A stretch of DNA of 64,000 nucleotides from Petrimonas sulfuriphila. Its GTDB lineage: Bacteria; Bacteroidota; Bacteroidia; Bacteroidales; Dysgonomonadaceae. This document shows positions 25,613 through 34,513 of this stretch, one piece after another (within the stretch, counting starts at the first letter, position 1; the number at the start of each line of letters is the position of its first letter). The notes under the pieces were generated by a model. That model had not been told where the DNA came from. It was given only the letters and a program-made list of their open reading frames with translations, and made no database searches. Location of the stretch: assembly GCA_038561985.1 (NCBI GenBank), contig CP073276.1, positions 558,001 to 622,000 on the forward strand. The letters are read 5' to 3'. A program made the translations under genes and the position numbers.

Positions 25613-26347
25613 ATGAAGGAACGATTTCAAAAATACTTAAAAGCGAACAGCCACATCCGGTTTGACCTGAAAGCTATCCTGTTCGATATGGACGGCGTGC
25701 TCTATAATTCCATGCCGGCTCACGCAAAATCGTGGCAGCAAACAGTGGAAGAGCTGGGTCTGAAAACCAATCCTGAAGAGTTTTACCTGCACGAAGGCAG
25801 AACCGGAGCATCCACGATCCACATTATTTTTCAACGTAATTTTGGCAGGGATGCAACGGAGGAAGAAATTCAAGCAATCTACGAAAGGAAAAGCGAACTA
25901 TTCGTGAAATACAATACGGGTGAGACTATCCCCAAAGCCAGGGAAGTTCTCGATTTCGTAAAATCCAACGGATTAAGACCTGTTCTGGTGACGGGATCGG
26001 GACAACCTTCGTTGCTGGACAGGCTGGACCATGACTTTCCAGGTATTTTCTCCCCTGAGACAATGGTCACGGCTTTCGATGTAAAAATCGGAAAACCACA
26101 CCCCGAACCTTTCTTGATGGGGCTGCAGAAAGGGGGAAACCTGATACCCAACCAGGCATTGGTAGTTGAGAATGCCCCTTTGGGTACGGAAGCTGCAACC
26201 AAGGCCGGGATTTTCACCATTGGGGTCAATACAGGGCCGCTCCACGATAACATCCTGAAAGATGCCGGAGCAAATTTGGTTTTTCATTCCATGCAGGAAC
26301 TATTGAACAAGTTCCCCGAGATTCTGGAAATAACCTCCTTAATCTGA
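25613..26347 (+). CDS. HAD-superfamily hydrolase, beta-phosphoglucomutase-like
   Basis: This 244-residue HAD-IA enzyme has motif I LFDMDGVLYNS (nucleophile and acid Asp), motif II VTGSG, motif III lysine in KIGKPHPEP and motif IV VVENAPLG. A helical cap lies between motifs I and II. Such proteins act on phosphorylated sugars as phosphatase or mutase; substrate cannot be told. The ATG at 25613 is used because the longer frame starts with a TTG inside the pgi terminator. The start lies only about 7 bp after the terminator T-run. It is followed by nadE, which has its own -7 box. Confidence 0.85.
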   Translation: MKERFQKYLKANSHIRFDLKAILFDMDGVLYNSMPAHAKSWQQTVEELGLKTNPEEFYLHEGRTGASTIHIIFQRNFGRDATEEEIQAIYERKSELFVKYNTGETIPKAREVLDFVKSNGLRPVLVTGSGQPSLLDRLDHDFPGIFSPETMVTAFDVKIGKPHPEPFLMGLQKGGNLIPNQALVVENAPLGTEAATKAGIFTIGVNTGPLHDNILKDAGANLVFHSMQELLNKFPEILEITSLI

Positions 26348-26378
26348 AGCGGTTTTATTCCATTTCGCGAAAAATAGC

Positions 26379-26386
26379 TAAATTTG
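26379..26386 (+). promoter_or_regulatory. candidate -7 promoter element for nadE
   Basis: TAAATTTG matches TAnnTTTG and ends 30 bp before the nadE ATG. A -33 box is not clear. Confidence 0.4.
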
Positions 26387-26416
26387 TGCAATTTACAACG
26401 TAAACAGGAAACGACT

Positions 26417-28342
26417 ATGAAAATCAACGAGTACGGTTTTGTCAGGGTGGCAGCGGCATCTCCCAAGGTGAAAGTGGCCGACTGCGATTACAATGTTTCG
26501 GAAATCAAATCGATGATCGATGTTGCCGAAAAAGAGAACGTCCAAATCGTATGCTTTCCAGAACTAAGCATAACCTCGTATACATGCGGAGACCTGTTCT
26601 TTCAGGCCGCTTTGCAGCAAAAGGCCGTTGAAGCACTGCTCGAGCTGGCCGGCTTCATAAAGAAGAAGCCTTCGCTCATCGCCATTGTGGGACTTCCGTT
26701 GCTGCTAAAAAACAGCTTGTACAATGTGGCTGCGGTTATTTCACACGAAGGGGTATTGGGTTTTGTCCCCAAAACGTATATTCCCAACAACAACGAGTTT
26801 TACGAGAAACGATGGTTTGCGGGAAGCCGTGACCTGAACAATTTTTTTGTCGAGATCAACGGGGAAAGCATACCTGTCTCTTCCGACGGGATGATTTTTC
26901 ACACGCCGTTCGCGTCTTTCGGAATCGAGATCTGTGAAGACCTTTGGATGCCAGTGCCCCCTTCTTCGAAACTAGCGATGCAGGGTGCCGACATCATCTT
27001 TAACCTTTCCGCCAGCAACGAGCTGGTAGGCAAAAACGCGTACCGGAAATCATTGGTTTTACAGCAGTCGGGGCGTTGCAATGCCGCGTATGTCTATGCT
27101 TCTGCCGGATGCGGAGAGTCGTCCACCGATCTGGTTTTTTCCGGTGCGGCAACCATTGCCGAAAACGCCACGCTGCTTGCCGAAGGGAAACGTTTCTCCC
27201 TGGATAACGAGATGATCATTTCCGACATCGATGTCGTGGCTTTACGAGGCGACCGGCTAAAGAACAGCAATTTCATCCCTCCACAGGAGGAGTCTGTTTC
27301 AGAGATTGAATGTGCGCTGGAAGCGGTTTCTACGGGAAAATGGCACCGGAAGTTCAACCCGTATCCCTTCATCCCGTCACCGGAAAAAGAAGATGAGTAT
27401 TTAAGCGAAGTTTTCAACATACAAACGGCGGGGCTAGCAAAACGATTACAACACACAGGAATCAAGACAGTAACTATGGGCATTTCGGGCGGACTGGATT
27501 CTACGCTGGCACTGCTGGTTACTACAAAAACCTTTGATTTTCTCGGACTTCCACGCGAAAATATAATCGGGATCACCATGCCCGGATTTGGAACAACCGG
27601 CAGAACTTATAATAATGCTGTGGAATTAATGAAATCAGTTGGAGTAACGGTAAAAGAAATCCCGATTGTCAATGCCGTTACCCAACACCTGAAAGATATT
27701 GAACAAGATATCAACCTTCACGATATCACCTACGAAAATGCCCAGGCGCGCGAACGAACACAAATTTTGATGGATTATGCCAATAAAATCAATGGTTTGG
27801 TGGTGGGAACCGGAAATTTATCGGAACTGGCGTTGGGTTGGGCAACCTACAACGGCGACCACATGTCGATGTACGGAGTAAACGCAAGCGTTCCAAAAAC
27901 ATTGGTTAAGACGCTGGTACGCTGGATTGCCGACACGCAGATGGGCGACCAACCCCGGAAAATTCTTCATGACATCCTCGACACGCCCTTCAGTCCGGAA
28001 CTGCTTCCGGCAGACAAAGAGGGGAAAATTGCCCAAAAGACCGAGCATTTCATCGGCCCATACGAACTACACGACTTTTTCCTGCACCGGATGCTTCGTT
28101 ACGGAGATTCCCCCAAACGAATCTATTTCATCGCACAACAGGCATTCGTCAATCAATATTCCCCGGAAGAGATCCTGAAATGGCTGAAAGTTTTCTATAA
28201 ACGTTTTTTTGCCCAGCAATTCAAGCGCTCCTGCATGCCCGACGGCCCCAAAGTGGGCTCCGTCAATCTCTCTCCCCGCGGCGACTGGCGTATGCCTAGC
28301 GATGCCGTGGTAAATGTATGGTTAAAAGAACTGGAGAATTAA
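26417..28342 (+). CDS. nadE: glutamine-dependent NAD+ synthetase
   Basis: NadE amidates nicotinic acid adenine dinucleotide to NAD+. The 641-residue form has an N-terminal nitrilase-type glutaminase domain (Glu in CFPELSITSY, Lys in VPKTYIP, Cys in GIEICEDLW) and a C-terminal synthetase domain with the PP-loop GISGGLDST and downstream YGVNASVPKTLV. This two-domain architecture uses glutamine as the amide donor. The ATG at 26417 was chosen because the longer frame starts at a GTG inside the promoter region and adds no conserved residues. The next gene follows after 10 bp. Confidence 0.96.
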   Translation: MKINEYGFVRVAAASPKVKVADCDYNVSEIKSMIDVAEKENVQIVCFPELSITSYTCGDLFFQAALQQKAVEALLELAGFIKKKPSLIAIVGLPLLLKNSLYNVAAVISHEGVLGFVPKTYIPNNNEFYEKRWFAGSRDLNNFFVEINGESIPVSSDGMIFHTPFASFGIEICEDLWMPVPPSSKLAMQGADIIFNLSASNELVGKNAYRKSLVLQQSGRCNAAYVYASAGCGESSTDLVFSGAATIAENATLLAEGKRFSLDNEMIISDIDVVALRGDRLKNSNFIPPQEESVSEIECALEAVSTGKWHRKFNPYPFIPSPEKEDEYLSEVFNIQTAGLAKRLQHTGIKTVTMGISGGLDSTLALLVTTKTFDFLGLPRENIIGITMPGFGTTGRTYNNAVELMKSVGVTVKEIPIVNAVTQHLKDIEQDINLHDITYENAQARERTQILMDYANKINGLVVGTGNLSELALGWATYNGDHMSMYGVNASVPKTLVKTLVRWIADTQMGDQPRKILHDILDTPFSPELLPADKEGKIAQKTEHFIGPYELHDFFLHRMLRYGDSPKRIYFIAQQAFVNQYSPEEILKWLKVFYKRFFAQQFKRSCMPDGPKVGSVNLSPRGDWRMPSDAVVNVWLKELEN

Positions 28343-28352
28343 GACCATCCGC

Positions 28353-29774
28353 ATGAAAGAATTAGTACAATTATTTAAGAACTATACCGGAAAGTCGGCC
28401 CCCAAAATAGACCCTCTGCCTTCGTCAGGATCCAACCGCAGGTATTACCGGTTAAGGCAGGACGAAGTATCTGTTGTAGGGGTATACGGACAATCCAAAG
28501 AGGAGAATCACGCTTTTATCGAACTCTCGCGCCATTTTCACAAACAGCGGCTAAATACCCCCCGGGTGCTTGCAGTTTCCGGTGATGAAATGTTTTACAT
28601 CCAAGAAGATTTGGGAGACAGCGTACTTTTCGATGCGCTGAAAGCCGGGCGACTGACGGGCGTGTTCAGTACGGAAGAAAAGGAGATACTGCACAAGACC
28701 ATTGCCCTGTTGGCCGATTTTCAGGTGCTGGGGGCTAAAGATCTCGATTTCAGCGTGTGTTATCCCCAGGCCGAATTCAATCACCGTTCGGTACACTGGG
28801 ATTTAAATTACTTCAAGTACAACTTCCTAAAAACCACCGGTATGGAATTCCAGGAAGATCTTCTGGAAAACGATTTTGATAAACTATCCCAACACCTGCT
28901 TCAGGACGAGTCGGACACGTTTCTGTACCGTGACTTCCAGTCGCGCAACGTGATGCTTGTTGACGGCCGTCCTTACTTCATAGACTACCAGGGAGGGAGA
29001 AAAGGTCCAGTGCACTATGATGTGGCTTCGTTTTTGTGGCAGGCAAAAGCCAATTTCCCGGATGACCTGCGCGATGAACTCATCAAGACATACATCGCTT
29101 CACTCAAAAAGTACAGGGAGGTAGACGAAGCCGAATTCATAGAAAAGCTCCGGCTGTTCGTACTGTTCCGCACGTTGCAGGTCCTTGGCGCCTATGGATT
29201 CAGGGGGTATTTCGAAAAGAAGCCACACTTTATCCAGAGTATTCCGTTCGCGCTCAACAACCTTCGGGAGCTACTCAAGGGTGGTTTCGACGAATATCCC
29301 TATCTGACCGGAATGCTGAACGAGATGGTCGGCCTGAAACAGTTTGCCGACACTCAAAAACGCGAACTCGAGGTACGGGTATTCAGCTTCGCATACAAAA
29401 AAGGAATCCCCAACGATGTATCGGGAAACGGCGGCGGGTATGTGTTCGATTGCCGTGCGATAAACAATCCCGGGAAGTACGAACGGTTCAGCCATTTCAC
29501 GGGACTGGACGAAGAGGTCATTAAGTTTCTGGAGGAGGATGGCGAAATGGAACTGTTTTTAGACAACATTTACCCGCTGGTCGACAGCCACGTGAAACGA
29601 TATATGGAAAGGAACTTCACTAGCCTCATGGTCTCGTTCGGCTGCACAGGCGGACAACACCGGTCGGTTTACGCCGCACAGAGAATGGCGGAACATATCT
29701 CAAAAAAATTCGGAATCAAAGTGTCTCTCGTTCACCGGGAGCAGAACCTGGAACAGGAGTTTAGAAGCAGATAA
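28353..29774 (+). CDS. APH-family sugar kinase (AmgK-like) fused to a RapZ C-terminal domain
   Basis: This 473-residue protein has two parts. Residues 1-330 are an aminoglycoside-phosphotransferase-fold kinase, with the catalytic loop YRDFQSRNVML (192-202) and the metal-binding FIDYQGG (209-215). It resembles AmgK, which phosphorylates the anomeric carbon of MurNAc or GlcNAc. Residues 350-473 match the RapZ C-terminal domain, including VSFGCTGGQHRSVYAAQRMA. In Escherichia coli that domain senses glucosamine-6-phosphate. The MurU-like gene two genes downstream fits AmgK function. The fusion suggests a kinase whose activity is tied to amino-sugar status. Specific substrate is inferred. Confidence 0.82.
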   Translation: MKELVQLFKNYTGKSAPKIDPLPSSGSNRRYYRLRQDEVSVVGVYGQSKEENHAFIELSRHFHKQRLNTPRVLAVSGDEMFYIQEDLGDSVLFDALKAGRLTGVFSTEEKEILHKTIALLADFQVLGAKDLDFSVCYPQAEFNHRSVHWDLNYFKYNFLKTTGMEFQEDLLENDFDKLSQHLLQDESDTFLYRDFQSRNVMLVDGRPYFIDYQGGRKGPVHYDVASFLWQAKANFPDDLRDELIKTYIASLKKYREVDEAEFIEKLRLFVLFRTLQVLGAYGFRGYFEKKPHFIQSIPFALNNLRELLKGGFDEYPYLTGMLNEMVGLKQFADTQKRELEVRVFSFAYKKGIPNDVSGNGGGYVFDCRAINNPGKYERFSHFTGLDEEVIKFLEEDGEMELFLDNIYPLVDSHVKRYMERNFTSLMVSFGCTGGQHRSVYAAQRMAEHISKKFGIKVSLVHREQNLEQEFRSR

Positions 29775-29826
29775 AAAACCCAACAGATTCAAAACAACTC
29801 ACAAACTATCAAACACATAATAAATT

Positions 29827-32304
29827 ATGGCAAAAAAAACAACCACTTCAAAAACAAAAACTACGCGTAAAAAAAACATAAAGAAATCGGTTCCCAAAGT
29901 ATCGCAACTACTTCGTCCCGAGAAAATGAGTCTCGAAGAGTGGCAGGTTCTTCTCCGAAAGCAAGCCGCGCAAAGGGAGCTGTTAGACATCGTACCCGTC
30001 AACAGAAAACAGGCACTCGGCGACTTCAACGTGAGAAACCCGCAAACGGATTATCTCTATAAAGTGGCGTTCAGGGGTATCGGCAGCGCGTGGAATTATT
30101 GCTCGTGTCCCGATTTCAAAACCAACCAACTCGGCACCTGTAAACACATTGAAGCCGTGCAACTGCATCTCGAAAATAAACGGAAACGCGTACCCAACGA
30201 ACTTGTGCCGCCATATACCTCGGTGTATTTATCATACAAAGGCGAACGCGACGTGCGCATCCGCATCGGGTCAGACAACAAAGAAGCCTTTACCCGATTG
30301 GCAGCACCATACTTTTCTGCCCAAGGTGTTTTAAAAGAAGACAAATACGAACAGTTCTCCGATTTTTTGCAGCAAGCCCAACAAATAGACGACACATTCC
30401 GCTGCTACAACGACGCGCTGGAATTTATTATCGAAAAACGCGAAACCCTCCGCCGCATCCGGCTGCTGAACAACAAATATGCCGAAGGCAAACTGTCCGG
30501 TTTACTCCGCACACGCCTTTATCCCTATCAGGAAGAAGGTATCCTGTATGCCGCGCGCAAAGGCCGAAGTATTATTGCAGATGAAATGGGATTGGGTAAA
30601 ACCATACAAGCCATCGGTGCCGCCGAGTTGATGCGCAAAGAATTCAACATCTCATCCGTGCTTATTCTCTGCCCTACATCGCTTAAATACCAGTGGAAAA
30701 AAGAAATCGAAAAATTCACGGGCGATACGGCGCTCGTTATCGAAGGGAATCACCTGAAACGGCGCGAACAATACAACCGCGATGTGTTTTACAAAATAGT
30801 ATCGTACCAAAGCGCGAACAACGACATTAAAATCCTGAAATCGTTGTACGCCGACCTGCTTATTATGGACGAAGCACAACGCCTCAAAAACTGGAACACG
30901 CAAATTGCGAAAGCCGCACGTCACATACGCTCGCAATACACAATAGTCCTTTCGGGCACGCCGCTCGAAAACAAAATCGAAGAACTCTACTCCATCGCCC
31001 AGTTTGTAAATCCCTATTGCCTGGGGCCGTATTACAAATTAATAGACAAATGCCTGGTGCGTTCCGAAACAGGCAAAACCATCGGATACCAAAACCTGAA
31101 CGAAGTAGGCGATTCAATCCGCAACATCCTCATTCGCCGCCGCAAGCGCGATGTAAACATACAACTTCCCTCACGCTTAGACAAAATCCTTTTCGTGCCC
31201 ATGACCGAAGAACAGCGCGGTATGCACGAAGAGTTTAAATTGAACGTGGCACAGTTGATTTACAAATGGCAAAAAATGCGTTTCCTGAGCGAAAGCGACC
31301 GCAAACGCCTTCTTTTACTACTGAGCCAAATGCGGATGGTGTGCGACAGCACCTACATTTTAGATCAGAAAACGCGGTTCGATACGAAAATAGATGAATT
31401 GATGAACGTACTCGACGAGTTCTTCGAAGAAACCGATGAAAAAGTTGTCATTTTCAGTCAGTGGGAGCGCATGACGCGTCTGGTGGCTGCCGAGCTGGAC
31501 GAAAAAGGAATACAGTACGAATACCTGCACGGCGGCGTACCGTCTGAAAAGCGAAAAACGCTGATGGACAATTTCACGGAGAATCCCGACAGCCGCGTTT
31601 TCATCTCAACCGACGCCGGAAGCACGGGGCTGAACCTGCAAATAGCGTCGCTGATTATAAACCTGGATTTACCGTGGAATCCTGCTGTACTCGAACAGCG
31701 CATCGCGCGCATCCACCGAATGGGACAGAAAAACAACGTACAGGTAATCAACTTCGTATCGGCCGACAGCATAGAGGAACAGATGCTCACGAAACTGAAT
31801 TTCAAGTCGTCGATGTTTGAGGGTATTTTAGACGGAGGTTCCGATTCCATTTTCCTCGAAGACAGCAAATTCGACAAACTGATGCAAACCGTTCAGGAGT
31901 TTGCCGCCATTGGAGACGAAACTGTCGAAACGGCCACTTCAACCGTAAGCGTCAACGAAATGGAGAAATTCAACGTCGCTGAAGAAAAGAACGAAATACC
32001 GCTAAGCGAAACAATGATTCCCGACGTTGAACCGGAAATACAGGACGAAAGCCCCAAAACGTCCGTTTCGCCAACAGCATCGCCTGAAATTTCTCCCGAA
32101 CAGCTCGTTTCGCAAAGCATCCATCTTTTCGGAGCTTTTGCCCGAACGTTATCTTCACCCGAAGCCACCGAAAAATTAGTAGATTCGCTCATGGAAACAG
32201 ATAACGAAACCGGCAGGACATCGCTCAAAATTCCTGTCCCCGACCGCGACACCGTTGTATCTGTAATGGGAGCGATTGGAAAATTGTTGGGAGGAATGAA
32301 ATGA
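29827..32304 (+). CDS. SNF2-family helicase with SWIM zinc finger
   Basis: This 825-residue SWI2/SNF2 translocase starts with a Lys/Thr-rich basic tail. A SWIM zinc finger follows (CSCPDFKTNQLGTCKH, about 97-112), then a two-lobe helicase core. Motif I is ADEMGLGKTIQA, motif II MDEAQRLKN, motif III LSGTPLEN and motif VI QRIARIHRMGQ. The C-terminal 130 residues are acidic and Pro/Ser-rich, then helical. SNF2 proteins move along or remodel DNA-protein complexes; bacterial targets are poorly known. Its codon choice looks different from its neighbours in places, rich in GCG and CGC codons. Its stop overlaps the ATG of the next gene by 4 bp. Confidence 0.92.
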   Translation: MAKKTTTSKTKTTRKKNIKKSVPKVSQLLRPEKMSLEEWQVLLRKQAAQRELLDIVPVNRKQALGDFNVRNPQTDYLYKVAFRGIGSAWNYCSCPDFKTNQLGTCKHIEAVQLHLENKRKRVPNELVPPYTSVYLSYKGERDVRIRIGSDNKEAFTRLAAPYFSAQGVLKEDKYEQFSDFLQQAQQIDDTFRCYNDALEFIIEKRETLRRIRLLNNKYAEGKLSGLLRTRLYPYQEEGILYAARKGRSIIADEMGLGKTIQAIGAAELMRKEFNISSVLILCPTSLKYQWKKEIEKFTGDTALVIEGNHLKRREQYNRDVFYKIVSYQSANNDIKILKSLYADLLIMDEAQRLKNWNTQIAKAARHIRSQYTIVLSGTPLENKIEELYSIAQFVNPYCLGPYYKLIDKCLVRSETGKTIGYQNLNEVGDSIRNILIRRRKRDVNIQLPSRLDKILFVPMTEEQRGMHEEFKLNVAQLIYKWQKMRFLSESDRKRLLLLLSQMRMVCDSTYILDQKTRFDTKIDELMNVLDEFFEETDEKVVIFSQWERMTRLVAAELDEKGIQYEYLHGGVPSEKRKTLMDNFTENPDSRVFISTDAGSTGLNLQIASLIINLDLPWNPAVLEQRIARIHRMGQKNNVQVINFVSADSIEEQMLTKLNFKSSMFEGILDGGSDSIFLEDSKFDKLMQTVQEFAAIGDETVETATSTVSVNEMEKFNVAEEKNEIPLSETMIPDVEPEIQDESPKTSVSPTASPEISPEQLVSQSIHLFGAFARTLSSPEATEKLVDSLMETDNETGRTSLKIPVPDRDTVVSVMGAIGKLLGGMK

Positions 32305-33026
32305 AAGCAATGATTTTTGCTGCCGGACTCGGCACGAGGCTTAAGCCCCTGACGGACACCATGCCCAAAGCGTTGGTTCCCGTGGCGGGAAAACCGCTGC
32401 TGTGGCATACGATACAGAAGTTGAAAGCAGCCGGCTTTGATGAAATCATCATCAACGTGCACCATTTTGCGGAGCAAATTATCGATTACGTGCGGGCAAA
32501 CGATAATTTCGGGATCCGTATCGAATTTTCCGACGAAAGCCAGCAACTTCTAGATACCGGAGGCGGCATTAAAAAAGCCTCCTGGTTTTTCGACGATGAG
32601 AAGCCGTTTTTAATTCACAACGTGGATATTCTTTCGGATATCGATTTACAAAGCTTCTACCGTTTTCACTCTTCCGGCGATGCCACCGCCACACTTGTGG
32701 TCAGTGAACGCGAAACAGCACGGTATCTTCTTTTCGACAAGAACCATCATTTAACCGGATGGATTAATGAAAAATCGGGAGAAATAAAATCACCTTTTCC
32801 CGATTTCAACAGTGACCGTTATAAGAAACTCGCATTCTCGGGAATCCAGAGCCTGCATCCTTCCATCTTTGACTATATGCAAGATTTCCCCGAAAAATTC
32901 TCCATTATCGATTTCTATCTGTCGGTTTGCAAAATAGAAAGAATAACGGCATTCATTCCTCAAAATTTGCAATTAATTGATGTAGGAAAAATAGATTCAC
33001 TCACAGAAGCTGAAAAGTTTTATTAA
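32301..33026 (+). CDS. sugar nucleotidyltransferase, MurU-like
   Basis: The 241-residue GT-A nucleotidyltransferase has the signature AAGLGTRLKPLTDTMPKALVPVAGKPLL. NVDILSDID and LDTGGGIKKA are also present, all typical of NDP-sugar synthases. MurU uridylylates MurNAc 1-phosphate. With the AmgK-like kinase two genes upstream, this would form a recycling route to UDP-MurNAc or UDP-GlcNAc. Alternatives are mannose- or glucose-1-phosphate specific enzymes of similar length. It overlaps the SNF2 gene (ATGA) and is the last gene before a 316-bp spacer. Confidence 0.8.
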   Translation: MKAMIFAAGLGTRLKPLTDTMPKALVPVAGKPLLWHTIQKLKAAGFDEIIINVHHFAEQIIDYVRANDNFGIRIEFSDESQQLLDTGGGIKKASWFFDDEKPFLIHNVDILSDIDLQSFYRFHSSGDATATLVVSERETARYLLFDKNHHLTGWINEKSGEIKSPFPDFNSDRYKKLAFSGIQSLHPSIFDYMQDFPEKFSIIDFYLSVCKIERITAFIPQNLQLIDVGKIDSLTEAEKFY

Positions 33027-33342
33027 TTACTCATATATTCCCTCATAATTTAAAAATTAAAGATCTTTTCAACGCTACTTTAATTAACTTTTTACGTTCA
33101 TAAATTTCCAAATCTTAATTCCAAACCATTTATTTCAAAGATTTACCACAAAAACATCGACATTTTTTAATTTGAAAACCATAAATGTTAATTTTTTTGC
33201 TTTTTAGTAAAATATTTTATCAATCTGCCATTTATTAAATTTATTTATTTTATCTTTGCAAGATATTATCATTATTAATATATCGAAGGCTTTTAATTAC
33301 TTTTTTATTCAAACCTCAATATATTTATCAATATATATCAAA
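33027..33342. other. AT-rich spacer with the PUL promoter
   Basis: This spacer is very A+T rich and holds no gene; a frame that enters it from the epimerase gene uses an unlikely upstream start. It contains a full TAnnTTTG box at 33251-33258. No clear terminator for the preceding operon was found, and no obvious inverted repeat that could bind a regulator. Confidence 0.55.
33251..33258 (+). promoter_or_regulatory. candidate -7 promoter element of the PUL operon
   Basis: TATCTTTG matches TAnnTTTG and is the best box in the spacer. Transcription would begin near 33263, giving an AU-rich leader of about 80 nt before the epimerase ATG. No -33 TTG lies at the usual distance, so an activator may be needed. 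Confidence 0.42.
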
Positions 33343-34512
33343 ATGGATTTAATAAAACTAGAACAACTCTACAAAAACGAACTATTAGACAATATTCTTC
33401 CCTTTTGGTTGAGTAAATCGCAAGATTATGAGTTCGGCGGATACTTTACTTGCCTCGACCGTCAAGGAAACATTTTCGATACCGATAAGTTCATCTGGCT
33501 GCAAGCACGACAAGTATGGCTTTTTTCCATGCTATATAATAAAGTGGAAAAACGCCAAGAGTGGCTTGATTGCGCCATTCAAGGCGCCGAATTTCTGAAA
33601 AAACACGGACACGACGGCAACTTTAACTGGTATTTCTCACTTACACGCGAAGGAAAACCGCTCGTGGAGCCTTACAATATTTTTTCCTATACCTTCGCTA
33701 CGATGGCTTTCGGACAATTGAGCCTCGCTACGGGTAACCCGGAATACGCCGATATCGCCAAGCGTACGTTCGATATTATTCTTTCAAAAGTAGATAACCC
33801 CAAAGGCAAATGGAACAAAAGCCACAATGGTACGCGCGCGTTGAAAAACTTTGCCCTGCCGATGATTCTCTGCAACCTTTCGTTGGAAATAGAACACCTG
33901 CTCGATAAACCGTTTCTTGAACAAACCATGGAAACGTGTATCCACGAGGTAATGGAAGTCTTTCTCCGCCCCGAACTCGACGGCATTATTGTAGAAAATA
34001 TCCATCTTGATGGGGGCTTGTCCGATACGTTCGACGGACGCCTTGTCAATCCCGGGCACGCCATCGAAGCCATGTGGTTTATCATGGATTTGGGCGAACG
34101 CCAGCATCGTCCCGAACTGATAGAAAAAGCCGTAAAAACCACCCTCACGATGATTGAATACGGTTGGGACAAGCAGTACGGCGGCATCTTCTATTTCATG
34201 GACAGGTTGGGTCATCCCACGCAACAATTAGAATGGGATCAGAAACTTTGGTGGGTGCATATCGAAACGCTGATTTCCTTGCTCAAAGGCTATCAACTAA
34301 CCGGTTCGAAAGAGTGTCTCGCCTGGTTCGAGAAAATACACGATTACACGTGGTCGCACTTCAAAGACCCGGAATATCCCGAATGGTATGGTTACCTCAA
34401 TCGCCAAGGCCAAGTGCTGCTCAACCTCAAAGGCGGAAAATGGAAAGGCTGTTTCCATGTGCCGAGGGGATTGTATCAGTGTTGGAAAACGTTGGAAAAA
34501 ATAAACAAATAA
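33343..34512 (+). CDS. N-acylglucosamine 2-epimerase (AGE/renin-binding protein family)
   Basis: The 389-residue (alpha/alpha)6-barrel protein closely follows mammalian and bacterial GlcNAc 2-epimerases. Landmarks are RQVWLFSMLY near residue 50, VNPGHAIEAMWF, LEWDQKLWWVHIE, KDPEYPEWYGYLNRQG and GCFHVPRG. The enzyme interconverts GlcNAc and ManNAc; in Bacteroidetes it feeds ManNAc from sialic acid or other polymers into GlcNAc metabolism. The ATG at 33343 (MDLIKLEQLY) is preferred because the longer frame starts in the promoter region. It heads the long plus-strand PUL. Cellobiose 2-epimerase, a related fold, is less likely given the motif match. Confidence 0.9.
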   Translation: MDLIKLEQLYKNELLDNILPFWLSKSQDYEFGGYFTCLDRQGNIFDTDKFIWLQARQVWLFSMLYNKVEKRQEWLDCAIQGAEFLKKHGHDGNFNWYFSLTREGKPLVEPYNIFSYTFATMAFGQLSLATGNPEYADIAKRTFDIILSKVDNPKGKWNKSHNGTRALKNFALPMILCNLSLEIEHLLDKPFLEQTMETCIHEVMEVFLRPELDGIIVENIHLDGGLSDTFDGRLVNPGHAIEAMWFIMDLGERQHRPELIEKAVKTTLTMIEYGWDKQYGGIFYFMDRLGHPTQQLEWDQKLWWVHIETLISLLKGYQLTGSKECLAWFEKIHDYTWSHFKDPEYPEWYGYLNRQGQVLLNLKGGKWKGCFHVPRGLYQCWKTLEKINK

Positions 34513-34513
34513 C

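Noticed and set aside
31893-32546. Minus-strand frame of 217 codons across the SNF2/MurU-like junction
   Set aside because: It overlaps the ends of two well-supported genes and shows only low-complexity Ser/Phe-rich sequence.
33256-33342. N-terminal extension of the epimerase
   Set aside because: It overlaps the -7 box and adds 29 residues absent from the AGE family; the ATG at 33343 is better.
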